DNA from: Monosiga brevicollis MX1
Lineage: Eukaryota; Opisthokonta; Choanoflagellata; Craspedida; Salpingoecidae
Assembly: GCF_000002865.3 (NCBI RefSeq)
Contig: NW_001865072.1
Span: 334,655 to 398,654 of the forward strand
DNA: 64,000 nucleotides
Reading direction: 5' to 3'
Shown: positions 33,930 to 48,730 of the stretch, one piece after another
How the letters are laid out: each line of letters starts with the position of its first letter
Numbering within the stretch: position 1 is the first letter of the stretch
Notes under the pieces: model-generated
Databases searched by the model: none
Told to the model about the DNA's origin: nothing
The model's input: the letters and a program-made list of their open reading frames with translations, nothing else
Made by a program: the position numbers and the translations under genes

Positions 33930-35689
33930 ATGGCCAACCGACCGTCGGACCCGGGCGGTGCCGGGCAGCCCGACCTGGCCGCACTTCCTCCTCAAGCTCA
34001 CCACTCACCCCTCATGCCACCAACCCACCCGAATCGATGGCCCCCGTCCGCGGCGGCGTCCGCCCCTGCTGGTGTGGGCAGAGTCGCCCACGACCTGCCT
34101 GCTCAATGGGACGCCCCCGAGTACCCTGGGGACCCAGTGTCAGGCTTGCCCTCAATCACGAGCCAGCACTTGCCTCAGGTGCGCATAGGCTATCCCACCA
34201 TGCTGGCATGCGCTCCCCTTTTCTTGTGCGTCTGCCCTCATGATCAAATTTTGGCTGGATCTTTGCCTTTGGCGGGGCCCCAATCCCAATCCGTGGCAAT
34301 CAGGCCAATGCAGGGACCATGGTAAATGCTTTGGGTTTGTCGCACGCCCAAAGGGATGGACACGCTACCGTGCAGTTTCCTGTTGAAGCAGTATCCTCCC
34401 CGCCGTCTGCGCCCGGGGAGGCGGGCAGGCAAGAGCTTGTCCAGCAGGCCATCGATCTCGTGTACCGCAATCCCACCGCTAGTCCGAGCTGGTTCGCAGC
34501 CCTGCTTCGTCAATTGTCCGCGCAGCATCCAGACCGTGCCAGCGTCGTGGCACTGCAGCACCATATGGAGAAGCGAGCTCGTATCGAGCCCGTAGCTCGA
34601 CTCTTACTCCAGTGCGCCAATCACCCAAGCAGCCTTCGACCTGAACAAATCAGTGCATTGTCTACATTTTTGGCTCAATGGCAACGCGACTCTATGATTG
34701 GTTCACCTGAGGGCACCGAGGGCAGACATGCATCTACTAAGAATGTGCCCCAGCAGCCCGCTGACGCTGTGCACAGCGCCTCCAAGCAGCCATTCGACTC
34801 TTCCGACGCATCGTTTGCAGCCCTTAGTGAAGGCATTGCTCGGGCACACACCTCAACTGAGCCAGACTTGTGCATTATGACCCAAGACCAGCTGCCGTGC
34901 AAGCGTCATCGTCGAATGGCCGAGGCCAGCTCGACCGCAGCCTCCTCCAGCACTCTTGAAGAGCTGCCACCCACCTCGGGGTCCCAGTCGGTTTTGCAGC
35001 TGACTGAAGCACTGGGACTTGAACCGGAGAACCTGTTTGCTCGTCTCAATCAGCAACAACAACTGGAGCTACCCTCTGCCTCTTTGCAACACCTCGAGTA
35101 TCTGCAGCAGGGCACCAGGCGGGAGTTGGTGGCGCCAGGCCTGCCTCGCTCTTTTAGTACTGCCAATCTACCACCTACTGCAAGTGCAGCCACAAGTCAG
35201 GCGCAGCCCATGAACATTGCCGCCATGCTTCTCTCCGCAGGGGGCAGAATGGGCCCGTTGCAGGCCAATGCATCCTGGGGTAGCGCTCACGCTCTGGTAT
35301 CTTCCCCGGGCCCGTCCTTTAGCTTGGGCAGCTGGCCGGGATCAATACCAGGGGCACATGCTGCTTCAGAGCCCATGTCCATGTTTGAGCCCTGGCTCAC
35401 TTTGAGTGGGGGAAGCTGGCCCGAGACCACCTCAACACACGCCTGGACCTCGTCCATCGACCCTCGCCTCGTCCTTCACGCGCCCTCGGCTTTAGGTGGT
35501 GTGCCGCCACTTTTCGATAACATGAGATCAGAGCAGCCATTGATGCAGACACATGCAAGCCAGTTCCTGGCTGTCACCCACGCGCTCGGGGCATGGCAGC
35601 CACCAAGCACCGATTCGCGCACAGGCGGTGCCACAGCTTCCCACTGGCTAGTGCATCTTCCTACAGCTCCCAACTCTTCTGCATCATGA
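33930..35689 (+). CDS. Unrecognised 544-residue low-complexity protein
   Basis: Two exons, 33930-34178 and 34304-35689, join in phase 0 (PQ then ANAGTMVNAL). Exon 1 is Pro/Ala-rich. Exon 2 has one predicted helical region around QELVQQAIDLVYRNP and WFAALLRQLSAQHPD, through a basic KRARIEPVARLLLQCANH, which may be a small folded domain. A basic patch KRHRR could be a nuclear signal. The remainder is Ser/Gln/Pro/Gly-rich with repeated SxGSWP-type motifs (LGSWPGSIPG, SGGSWPETT). I recognise no family. Composition suggests a nuclear regulator or RNA-associated protein, which is only a guess. The stop is TGA 35687-35689. It sits in tandem upstream of YEATS4. Confidence 0.6.
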
Positions 35690-36236
35690 ACCACTCATTC
35701 AAAAATGACACGATGTGTTCAGAGACAAGCCGGCCATGTCGGGCCCCAAAACCCCTTTGCGCCACCCCGGACAGCGATGTCGTGGAGCCGATGGCCCCCG
35801 CGTAAAGCGACTGACTGCAGGAGAGGCCTGCGATGCGCCAAGCGCAACTTGTTTTCTCGGTGCCTACATTCCATACCATGTCATTTTACACACCTTCATC
35901 TATTCAAGCCCGACTATCTTTTAATCACAAATAATTGATTGCTCTGTCTGTAAGGCTACTAGCGGCCCCATGCCCGTCACACACCAAAAATGCCGGACTC
36001 TCTCAAATTGCAAAATCTGATGGTGAGAGGCACAGAGTAGTGGCACGGTGAGTTCGTCTTATGACAACCCCTCTAAAGTTATAATCATCTAAAGTCTAAC
36101 CCCTTTCACACTTCCAAACACACACTCTCTCTCAAACTCTCTCTCTCTCTCTCTCACATGTGGTAGTTGTGTGCTTTTCCTTTGTGTCTTTGCTCTTTGT
36201 TTCAAACCGACCAAATTCATTTCTCTCTCTCTCTCT

Positions 36237-36271
<35 letters not shown>

Positions 36272-36283
36272 GGCACAGCGATC
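35690..36283. other. Intergenic region upstream of YEATS4 with CT and T tracts
   Basis: AT-rich. CT repeats lie at about 36126-36155 and 36224-36240, the latter running into about 31 T (36240-36270) and then gggcacag, which looks like a splice acceptor just before the YEATS4 ATG. A non-coding 5' exon is therefore possible. Confidence 0.65.
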
Positions 36284-37636
36284 ATGACGGATGTGATTAG
36301 CAAGGCCATCGTGTACGGCAACTCGGCCCGAGTACTGCCTGAGCGCGATGCTCAAAACAACACGCATGAATGGACCGTTTTTCTGCGCAGTCCCACCGGC
36401 GAGGTACGCCCAGGCCTGGAAAAGAATCCCCATGCATTGAGCTGACGGCCGACACCCCTCAGCTCAAAGTCAGGCGGCGCTCATGCCTGTGACACACACT
36501 CAGCCTTTGGAAAAGTTTATCCGCAAGGTCACATTTGCTCTTCACAGCAGCTTTAAAAACGCCAATCGTGGTGAGTTGGAACCAGATGCTCACCCACTTT
36601 GGTCCTTTGAGCCCATTCTGCTCGTCGTGATGCCCCGTGATCTTGACTGCCCCGCTCTGCTCTCGGCTCTCGGCTCTCGGCTCTCGGCTCTGCCTACCCT
36701 CGACTACGAATACGCCTGATGCTGCAACGGGGGCCTGGGCATGCGCTTGCAGTGGTGGATAAACCGCCTTATGAGGTGAAGGAACGAGGTTGGGGCGAGT
36801 TCGAGATTACCATTAAAATTACCTTTGCCAACAACCACTACAAAACCGTACGTCTCGTGAGCCCTTCGCTGCTGACCAAGACATGCTGTCGTCCTGTTCG
36901 AGCTGGACCTTGCAAAACTTCCTCCTTACCTGTATCCTCGCATCCCTTCTCAACCTGTCCCCTCGCATCCTTCTTCAAAACCCAAACATGACCATTTTGC
37001 GGTTGTTTTTTGGTTCCTCCCTTGCTAAAGCTGCATCTCAAGCATATGCTCAAGCTGTTTCCCAACGAACATGTGGTCAAAACTGAGGATGGCTTTACGA
37101 TTGAGACATATGACGAACTGGTCTTTCCCGTGCCAGCTTCTGGTGCCTGGGATACCTCCTCGGTGCTTCCCCCGCAGCAGCAGCCCGGTTGTGCCGTCAA
37201 CTGTACGTCCCAAGCCAGCTTTGAGCAAAATACTCGCATGTAGGCATTTTTTTTCTGCCGTGGGCCTGATAGACTCGCTTGCTGCTGAATGCCTGCACGC
37301 TAGATTATGAGTTGGAAAAGGATGCGCTCCAAAAGCTGGATGAAGCCTCCTCTCGTATTCAGCAGTCACTGCACTTTGTCCGACAGCGCCTGGGCGTAAG
37401 TTATTGGCATGTTCTTCTGGAAGAAGGGGATGGCATTGCACCCTCATACTATACTGTCGTTGCAACAGGAGGCCGAACACAAGACCAAGGATCTGCAACA
37501 GCACATCGAATCAATGGAGAAGGGTGTTCTTCCCGATTCGTACAAGCAGTTGCTACGTCAACAACAAGAGCAGCTTCGACAGAAGAAAGGATCGGCGGCA
37601 TCTCTGGCGGGTTCGAATGCCGCGTCCACCAAATAG
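36284..37636 (+). CDS. YEATS4: YEATS domain protein 4 (GAS41/Yaf9)
   Basis: Acetyl-lysine reader shared by the NuA4/TIP60 acetyltransferase and SWR1/SRCAP chromatin remodellers. The N-terminus MTDVISKAIVYGNSAR and HEWTVFLRSP match the first strands of the GAS41 YEATS fold. Then PLEKFIRKVTFALHSSF (~36505), VVDKPPYEVKERGWGEFEI (~36755) with the reader-pocket GWGEF, LHLKHMLKLFPNEH (~37030) and YDELVFPVP follow in order. A C-terminal coiled coil (KTKDLQQHIESMEKG) matches the region that binds complex partners. At least six exons are present. The start is the first ATG in frame, close to the human start relative to the domain. The third intron contains a (CTCTCGG)n tandem repeat near 36656-36692. 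Confidence 0.93.
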
Positions 37637-38206
37637 ACCTGTGGCCACCAAGTCATTCTGGGCAGTCTGAATGAATTTCGCTACATTACACCTTGGCTAC
37701 CTTTGCAATGTAATTGTCACCATGAGCGCCAGCCGCGCTGGGCTCCTGTCACTCATGTGATGCTCTTGAGTTGATATCTGACCGAAGTGTGTCCATCGTC
37801 AAGTCTTCAAAGTGTCTTTTTCTACGATTCATCAAAATCATGGCGTTGCTCGACACCAGAATCCTTGATTTTCAGATCAATTGGGATTGGAAAATCGAAT
37901 TGGTCGATGAACATCAATGACTCGGTAAAGAACGGGCAAATTGAAGGCTGTGTGCCAGACAACAAGGCGTGCATGGCACGCCTTTGCCGTCGCCATTCGC
38001 ATCCACCCGTACATAGAAATGAGAAATGGTAATGATTTCAGAAGAAGCTACTGGAGTAAAGCAAAGCAAAACAACAAAAAAACAAAAACAAAAAAAAAGG
38101 GGAAAAAACAAAAACAAAAATCAAGCAAAAACGCAAATCAAGATGAGAGTTTGTTAGATCAGGGTCTCAGACCAGCTGGAGACCTTTGCTAGGTACATTG
38201 TGATCT
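37637..38206. other. Intergenic region, YEATS4 / minus-strand gene
   Basis: No exon recognised. A-rich simple sequence at about 38065-38130 (runs of A with C interruptions). Confidence 0.6.
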
Positions 38207-39596
38207 TCATTGGCCCCCGCAAGCAAGCCTCATGTGCCGACGAGTACGCGAGTCGAAACCGTTCGTGGCCAGCACGAACGAAAAATTCTTGCGCGCCAAG
38301 AAGTCGGGAGACAGGCTCGTGAGGCGGGTTGCCGCTTTGAGGTCCTTGAACTTTACAGGGGCAAAGAGGCCGACGAGGACGTGCTGGGGCGTCGAGTGGA
38401 GGGACGAGTCGATCGGACCTTGCCAGCGACTGCATGAAGCATGGATTCAACGACGGCACGCTCCATGCGGCCAGCCTCATTCAGCCATTGATTCAAAGCC
38501 TCCTGCTTTGCAAAAGGTGGATGAGCTGCTTCAAAGAGAGAGATCGAGGCGTGCTGCCCGTGCAGCAAAGGCAGTCACGACAAGTCTGAAGAGAAACGCA
38601 CCATGGACATGGGGTCGCTAACAACGGTGGAGAGGTCATCTTCAGTGAGGAGCGAGGAGCGGCGACGCACAACTGGCACATCACCAAGAGCTGTGGGTGC
38701 GGTGCTGGGTGCAAGAACAAATCATTTGTAAGGTCATTTCAAGGTTGAGCAGAGCAGGACCGATTAGGGCTCTCGATCGTACCGGATGTTTCGAGAAATG
38801 GCGCCAATTTTAGACTCATACTCTTCCGGGATAATACCGTGCTCTTGTTGCCCCAGAGTGCCAACAGCCCACGGCTGTTGACTCATGCTGTAGCGTGAAC
38901 GGCGGGTTTGACGAGACATGCTGGGGCGTGGCTCGGAGAAACTAATGCGGCTCGAGGAGTTGAAGTCTTGGGACGTGTTTCGAGTCAGAATGGTTGGGCC
39001 CCCAACACCTTCAAGGTAGGTCCCAAGTTGGAGTGCTGCGTGAGAAGGCAAGCCAGGGGGAGTAGATGGGGGAAGAGAAATTCGGATTCATGCATTGATA
39101 CCTTGTGCCTCTGACATGTAGCGCACGCTACCACCGTTCGGGAGAGTGTGGGTTTGAAAGACCTGGGGTAGCACACGCGAACAAGATTTGTGGAAAAATC
39201 AGGTCAGAAAATCTGGGCGAGCTGGGCCTGAAGGAGGCTGCGTCTTTCTGAAGAGATGACGGACTTTTGAGTTTTGAGGCTTGTTGCGGCGATTCACGGA
39301 GGCGGGGCGAGCAAGCGGGGGCCGCTGGGTCGTCTTGACAAAGTCTGGCATGGGTCTGTTGAACGAGTGGCGTTGATGTTGGGATATCGGAAGAAGAGGG
39401 GCGGGGTGAGAGAGAGATCGGATGAGCGGTGGCACGGATCACTCGGCTCCAGGCCTTCGAGGCCTCGGTGCATACAGCAGGCGACTGACCGACGGTTATG
39501 TTCACGAAAGCGCCTTTCAAGAGCCGAGACCGATGGCGTTTTGGGGATCAGGGCCGGGGTGCCAGCCTGGCTCTGGGCGGTCTGGGCGGGCGGCAT
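38207..39596 (-). CDS. Unrecognised spliced gene
   Basis: A series of short minus-strand coding stretches with plausible splice signals: possible start at 39596 (MPPAQTAQSQAGTPALIPK, then SALERRFREHNR), a Pro/Arg-rich part (~39260-39400), VFQTHTLPNGGSVRYMSEAQ (ends at a gtatca donor near 39100), EGVGGPTILTRNTSQDF and EEYESKIGAISRNIRYD (~38780-39020), SSLLTEDDLSTVVSDPMSMV (~38630), NQWLNEAGRMERAVVESML (~38450) and a last exon ending MRLACGGQ (TGA 38207-38209). Ser/Arg-rich segments with helical patches suggest a cytoskeletal or regulatory adaptor, but I match it to no family and the exon chain is not phase-checked throughout. Confidence 0.4.
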
Positions 39597-40448
39597 GTTT
39601 CTGGGGATTTTCGATCTGCCTAAAGGTGGCATGCCGCAGCGGTATGAAGGTAACCACACGAGACACAGAGGAGGGTGGATTTCGGATCCGATTCCTTTTT
39701 CCAAAGCTGGCCCTCTGACCCCTCCTGGCACTGGCACTCGGCGGCACGGGTACGATGTTGATCACAACTTGTTGCAGCACCAGCTCCAGTTATTGTAGAA
39801 ACTGTACCAACACCCGCTTCGTTTCATGTAGATCACACTTCGATACATGTTGTTGGGGCGTTGGATCAAGCCGTTACAGTGTGTACGGACGCGGGTCCAG
39901 CAGGTGCGAGGGCTCCGCGATTTTTTTTTTTTTTTTTTTTTTTTTGCTCCCTAATGTCAATCAACAACACCAAACGTGGACAGCCCCTTCCTAAGCTACA
40001 GGACAAGAAAATTCCATAACAGAACACTTTCTAGATTCTCTGACTTGATCAAAGATGACATGATGTGTTTAACATGTTACATACATGTACATGTAATTTT
40101 TTTTTTTTTTTAATTTTGTGATGTGCTTGAACGGCTGGTGCTTCACTGTCTCTGACGGATGCGCGGGTACCAGCCAAGCCAGGATGAAAATGCTTTGTGT
40201 CATGGGAAGGGCGGCTTGAAAAGAGGCCGCGTTCGATCTGGTTGATAATTGATATAGGACACACGGGACGGGGGTTGGAAAGGACCTCAAAAAGAAGAAG
40301 AGGCAAATCATGTGCCACACACCAAGATAGCCCCCCACTTTTCAAATGCACGCGCATCCAACTCCGCTGATAGGTAGAGTGCGCAACGGCGACGGCTGCT
40401 TGGATGCGAGCGCGCTTGCGGACTTGCGACGCTCCGTTCCATTTGGGT
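39597..40448. other. Intergenic region with T tract
   Basis: No exon recognised. Contains about 24 T at 39922-39945 and 14 T at 40099-40112. The glycosyltransferase 3' UTR probably lies at the right end. Confidence 0.55.
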
Positions 40449-41777
40449 CTAGGCTTTCTTGGGCGGGATGACGGGCTGCTCAGTGTTGGGGTCGCAGTAC
40501 TGCGTCATGTCCCAGTGATGCTTTTGAGCCCGAGCCAGAAAGTCCTCCTGCCCCTTGCGACTGGGGTCAACTGAGGACTGGTGCCGCACATCCTGCACTA
40601 CCAACGATCGATAAGCTGCGCGCACGGGAAATCCCATGCTTGTGAGGTGCGGCCAAAGATGGTCAAAGGGCTCGTCGGCTTGCAAGGTCCACTCGATGAT
40701 CGGCGCAAAAACTTGGCGATGATAAATGACACCAAACGTGCCCATGGTCTTGCGGTCCACGTTGAAGCATTGAGTCGAGCGACCCGTGCGCTGGCGGATC
40801 ACCTCCATGTCGTGATCCACCTGAGCCCAGCCGCCGGTCCAGCGCCCGCGTTCGGGATAAGTGCCGTTGATCCACAGCGCCGATCCAAGCAGCAAAACAC
40901 CACCCGTGCTCTCTGCTTCGACCAGGCCGCCACAGCGCTCTTCTGACAACAGCTTTCGCAGTTCTTCAGCAAAATTGCAGTGCAGCAGCGCATCGTCATC
41001 AAATACCAGGATTGAAGTCACGCGCGGGTCATTCAGCGCCTCCTCCAGCAGCTGGCGCATGGTCGCCAAGTAGCCCTGTTCGCCAGGCGTCAAATAGCCC
41101 GGCTCACCAGGAAGGAGCACCTTGCCTTTGAACTTGCGTCCCAGAACCGGCTCTTTGGATGTCTTGGATGTCGTCTGAACGTAGTCATTTGCAAAGCGGG
41201 TTGAACCCTGCACACCGATGAACCGGCGAACGTACACGCTCTGGTTGCGGAAAGTATCTCGACGCACGCGGTAGTCCTCCCAATGCCCCTCTAGGCTCAA
41301 CCTGAGTATCGAGATCCCAATCACAACAACAAACACACCATTGGATGAGTGCCAATTTAGCCAAAAGCCCAATGTACTGCCAGGGAGGTGAAGGAAACGC
41401 AAACGTAGATCCAAGAAAGGACATCATGAAAACGAATACGAAGAGCAAAATAGCACATCACCAAAAAAAGAAAAAAAAAAGTCAAGGGGCAATGATCGCA
41501 GGGTTGGATGTTGAGGCGCAGGCAGAGCAACACAGAGGAAAAGGCGACCATTCAAATCAGGGACCAGAAGCCAGGGCACGGCCAGGTGTAAACATCTGCA
41601 ATCACGCCAGTTTAAGAGCAAATCCACAAGGCCGAGAGATGCGTACATGTATGCGGCACTGAAAAGACGGGTGGTAGTGGGCTGGTTGAACAGATAGCCG
41701 CGCTCCTGCATTTGAGTGAGGCAAAGTGTTGCCAAAATTGTCATGAGCATCAGACCGTTGCGCGAAAAATAATCCAT
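40449..41777 (-). CDS. Glycosyltransferase catalytic region (DXD-type, GT25-like)
   Basis: Two exons, 41647-41777 and 40449-41301, join in phase (AT|G) to give 327 residues. A core segment GYLTPGEQGYLATMRQLLEEAL followed by SILVFDDDALLH resembles the Gx-xS-H/EDD region of GT25-type transferases, with the DDD/DXD metal site at the centre. WINGTYPERGRW, VDHDMEV and GTFGVIYHR continue the fold. The N-terminal MDYFSRNGLMLMTILATLC is hydrophobic. The intron contains a poly(T)-rich stretch on the sense strand. The ATG directly abuts, in the same frame, the stop codon of the preceding 110-codon frame (41778-42327), so this is probably the C-terminal part of one longer type II enzyme. Donor sugar and acceptor are unknown. 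Confidence 0.72.
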
Positions 41778-42327
41778 TCAAGACCAAGCGCTCTCAAAAC
41801 CCACCGGAGGACATTCGGGAATTGTTTCGCCCGTGTCCTCATAATGCAATGAAGGGTTGACACTGCAGTTCGTTCGCAAGGCTGGGCAGCCGAAAGTTGA
41901 GAAGACACGGCATTTGGCGCAGGCAAGGCTCACGGGGCAAAAGCCAGAGTCGGAGCCAGGAAGCATGGGATGCAAACTTCGTACCATGTGGCTTGGGCGC
42001 CACGAGGTGAGCATGGAGACGGGCGTCGACGCGGCGAAGCATGCTAATGTAGGCAGCCGTGTCGATCACTTGCGTGCTATCAGCACGCGAATCCTGCTCG
42101 ACCTTATTGATGCGCTCTATGGTGCAAGGACAGAGGGGTGGCAACGCAGTGAGTTGACGCAGCACTTTTTTATTTGTTGCCTGGTCTCTTGATCCAGCAG
42201 GCGTCGTGGGCTATGCGCCTAGCAACTGACCGTGCATGTTGCTGAGCTGGCTGTTGAAGTACAGGGTTATCACGCCAAAGGCCAAGAGGAGGCCCAAAAG
42301 GGCCATGGTATTGGTAGCGGCGGCCAT
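41778..42327 (-). CDS. Type II membrane-anchor frame contiguous with the glycosyltransferase
   Basis: Three exons, 42231-42327, 41985-42116 and 41778-41881, are phase-consistent at both junctions and give 110 residues. It starts MAAATNTMALLGLLLAFGV (a signal anchor), followed by a stem (ERINKVEQDSRADSTQ, AAYISMLRRVDARLHAHL) and a cysteine-containing segment ALRTNCSVNPSLHYEDTGE ending GFESAWS. The frame then meets TGA (41778-41780), and the very next codon, in the same frame, is the ATG of the glycosyltransferase. Anchor, stem and catalytic domain in that order is the standard layout of Golgi glycosyltransferases, so I think these are the 5' exons of the same gene. A separate small membrane protein is the alternative. 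Confidence 0.55.
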
Positions 42328-42985
42328 GGCGTCTGTGTGGCCTAGCCCGTGACTCCAGCCTAGAAGCGCCCCCGTTCGTCCATCCACAGGTCACCAAGAA
42401 TGATCCAAAGGAACCAGACAAACGTGAGCAACCCACACTCAAAAACCACCCCCATCCTGCATGCCAGTTCCCTCTACCCAGCCTCCGATCCGCTCTTCCA
42501 TCCAGCCACTCACCACCCAACGCGCGCCGACAGTTACTGTAAGGTCTGATCAAAAAATGCCACAGCGTTTTGCTGTTTGTTGCCGCCTTTGACAACAGGT
42601 GACACACAGAGAAGAAGAACATAAAACTACAACTGCAAAATACAACAGCAGTCGCATGTCCGCTCAATCGTGTCCAATTTGAACTCGCATGTCAAACCTT
42701 CCTTCTCTCTTGTTGATTGTTTGCCACGACGGGTGATTCGCAGGTCAGTGATTCGCAATCATGTGAATTGAGTGATCAGACGCAAAAATGCACAACAGAA
42801 ACAAGGAGACAAGGGCACAGTACACATTGGTAAACGGACACCACGCTTTCAAGATTTGGGCTTTGCCACCATTGAAAAGAGTGAAGGGCAAAGAACAGAG
42901 CCGAAGACTCCTGTTTCTTTCCATCTCTGACACACAGCAGCAGGAAGAACAAGGCTCGCAGACGCAAAAGCACAGCGATTGCGGT
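42328..42985. other. Region between PSMC5 3' end and the glycosyltransferase 5' end
   Basis: No coding exon recognised. It must hold the promoter and leader of the minus-strand glycosyltransferase locus and the 3' UTR of PSMC5, which are in tandem. Confidence 0.55.
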
Positions 42986-45747
<2,762 letters not shown>

Positions 45748-46371
45748 GGTTGGGCAGGTCGAGTTGCAGAGCTTGCCCTGTCGGCGGTTCAATTGCGTTC
45801 AGTCAATGACAAATCCAGGAGGCGTGTGAGAGTGAGGTGGCAAGTTGTCATTTCAACGTGGCGCCACTGTGTTTTGCTTGGCACGCAGGAAGCCCGCAAA
45901 ATCAGAAACGTGACCTGCCAACGCGCGTCAAAGACATTGGTATCACCACACCTCACCTTTGAACAAGAAAGGGCGCTGCCGTTTCAAAAAAACGCAGCGC
46001 ACAGCGACAACGACACCAACAAAAGAAGAAGCCGTTCTTGTTGCCACTGAATCTCCTAAAATAGAGAGAGAGAGAGAGAGTGAGAGTGAGATAGAGAGAG
46101 AGAGAGTGATAAAGAGAGAGAGACGAGAAAAGAAGAGAAGAGAGAAAGGGAGCTGCTACCAAGCATCAGCCGACACACAATGACATTTGGTAACGCAGCC
46201 CGTCGTCGAATGTCAGATTAAACTATCAGACTTTCTGGCTCTCCCTCTCCCTCTCTCTCTTGTTTTTACGTGTGGTAATTTTGCGTCTCACGTTATCGTT
46301 GACGCTCGTCTCTCTTTGTCATTCAACTGTCACTGTCTCTCTCTCGCCGACCATTTTTGGACCGAATCGCC
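45748..46371. promoter_or_regulatory. Divergent promoter region PSMC5 / SAE1 with (GA)n and CT-rich tracts
   Basis: The 624 bp between start codons contains (GA)n with TGAGAGTGAG interruptions at about 46062-46150 and CT-rich stretches at 46243-46260 and 46335-46346. Promoter role is inferred from position; no TATA or other core element was identified. Confidence 0.6.
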
Positions 46372-48730
46372 ATGGCAGCGCCAGTGGAGAGCACCGAAGG
46401 GCAAGGTACGGACCGTGGGGATAGGGCTGCTCCCACAACCCTGTTGACACGCTTGGGCTGATGTGCTCTGCCTATGTTTGACATCAAAGCAATGTGGGTG
46501 CGGCGGGGATTGACTGACAACATCGCTCGTGATGCGCTGAGCAGGAGCCGACAACTTGACGGATCAGGAGGCGACGCAATATGACCGACAGATCCGCCTT
46601 TGGGGCCTTGAAGCCCAGTATCGGTGGGTCAAGCGTAGGCCTGTGCATTGCGTGCTGCGTGCTCCTGCTTGGCTCATGTTGATGGTCGCATTCCAGGATC
46701 CGCAAAACTCGCATCCTGATGCACGGTGCCCGCGGCCTCGCCATCGAGGCAAGCCATGCCGAGTCCTTCGCTTTTAAATGTGTGCTGTGGCGAGCCACAG
46801 GCCCCGATTATATTGGCCAACGCTGATGAGGCCTTACTTGCTTGCCATGCCTGACGCAGACGGCTAAAAATCTCGTGTTGGGCGGCGTGTGCGAGCTGCA
46901 TCTCGCCGACCCCGAGGTCACAGTCGAAGATGATCTAGGCGCACAGTTCTTTCTGACCCTGGATGACTTGGGAAAGAACGTGCGTTTCTTTTTTCCAGCC
47001 GCGTTTGCCGCCCTTCTGGTCAGACTCACCACCCTTGTGCCGCATGGACAATTGCATCAAACCCACATGGTCGTACGCAGCGGGCTTCGGCAAGCGTTGA
47101 ACGTCTGCAACAACTCAACCCCATGGTCAACGTCAAAGCCAGTGCGACCAGCCTAGAGCAACTGGATGCTGCCTTCCTCGGCCAGTTTGACGTTGTTTGC
47201 CTGACCGATGCCTCCTTGGCTCAGGCGGTACGTGTGCCTCGTGTTTGCCCTGCGCTAGCCCGGCACGACTCCAGGTCCTTTCTTATCTTACTGGGGGTTC
47301 CCGCCGACAGGTGCGCATTGACGATATTTGCCGTCAACTCAACATTCGATTCTTCTGCGGTATGGCCTCGCTGGGCTCGTGAAGCTGGACTCACGCGCGA
47401 CTGCCATAACTAGCCCTTGACCGCGCTGTTTGCCTGCCACGCACCCAGGTCGCGTTTATGGTTTTTACGGCTATTTCTTCAGCAATCAACACACGCACGA
47501 CTATATCCTGTGCGTGGTGCAAGGCTCGCGTCAAGCTTTAGCTTGCATGCCGTGACCCTGTGGACTGGCCAGCCATACTCATGCTGCCATTGCCCCTGCC
47601 TCGGGCCTGTTGAATAGAAAACTTCCACAAAGTGACGGCACCGAAGCCGCCAAGCAGGTATGCGCGGGCCACGCTGCCTTCTGGAAAGCAGCAGCCGGGG
47701 CGCATCATGACGCTTTTGTTTGTCTGTTCTCGGCGCACAGGTGAAGAAGCAAAAGTGCTTTCCCACTTTGCGCAGTGCCCTCGAGCATTCCTTGCAGGTC
47801 AAACCAGCTTCTTCCCTCCCTTTCCTTCTCCTGGAGGACCCTAGCACGCTGTGTTCTGATTCTCTGCGGTCTGACGTGATGTGCTTAACGTTATAGGGGG
47901 TCAAGAAGCGTCGTTGCCCGCGCATGTATCCAGCGCTGCTCACCCTGGAAGCAGCCATCGCTTCAGGCAAAGTCAGTCTGCTGAACCGCGCTTCTGTGAT
48001 TTCTCCTTGCCGTACTCTACGACGTTCATCCATTGCCACTGCTGCCCGCTTTTTGACTGGGTCAACATCTGCTTGGCTATGCTAGGCGCCAGAGAGCATT
48101 TTGCCAAAAATTATGACTGAGCATCATGTTGCACCCGAGGTGGTGACCCCAAACTTTGTCAATGCGTGAGCAAACCTGAAACCACGTGCAGAGTCGCAAA
48201 CCTGGAACCACGCGTAGAGTCGCTCTTGGCCTGGAATGTTTTGCTGGCCTCAACCAGCCGTTTTGTTGACCCCGATCGTAGCATGTATCAAGGATGGCGC
48301 ACGGAAATGGTGTCCACCAGCGCCATCGTGGGCGGCATGCTGGGAAGTGAGATTATCAAAGCCATCTCGGTACGTCGTGCTTTATCGTGTTTTGCTGTTT
48401 GAATTTTGTGTGCGTTCTGCCAACTCTTGTCTTGCCTCCACTAGAACGTGGACGAACCAATATACAACACATTCTTTTGGGACGCCGACGAGAGTAGTGG
48501 TGAGGCACACGGTCGCCATGGCGACATATCTCACAGCTTTGTACCTTATAGCACGCTGATTGGCACACGCTCGCCACCCTTTTGTCAACTTTTCCCCTCT
48601 TGTTTTTTTTTTTTTTTTTTTAGGTTCAGTTGAGCTCTTGGGCCAAACGGCTTCGGACACGAAGCAGAGCAGTGACCCAGTGACTCCCGCTGAGGCGGCC
48701 GTGCCCGTGGCTGATGTGATTGAGCTGTAG
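46372..48730 (+). CDS. SAE1: SUMO-activating enzyme subunit 1 (AOS1)
   Basis: The non-catalytic half of the SUMO E1 heterodimer. Exon 1 starts MAAPVESTEGQ, then TDQEATQYDRQIRLWGLEAQ, RIRKTRILMHGARGLAIE (adenylation fold, corresponding to human RVLLVGLKGLGAE), TAKNLVLGGVCELHLAD, ATSLEQLDAAFLGQFDVVCL, VRIDDICRQLNIRFFCG, GRVYGFYGYFFSNQHTHDY, and a variable middle (VKKQKCFPTLRSALEHSLQ). The C-terminal MVSTSAIVGGMLGSEIIKAI and PIYNTFFWDADESSG match human PVCAVVGGILAQEIVKAL and NNFFFFDGMKG. The stop is TAG 48728-48730. As in other AOS1 proteins there is no catalytic cysteine domain. A 20-bp T run (48601-48620) forms the pyrimidine tract of the last intron. The exact ends of the middle exons are uncertain. 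Confidence 0.92.

Noticed and set aside
37025-37504. 159-codon minus-strand frame antisense to YEATS4
   Set aside because: It is the shadow of well-supported YEATS4 exons.
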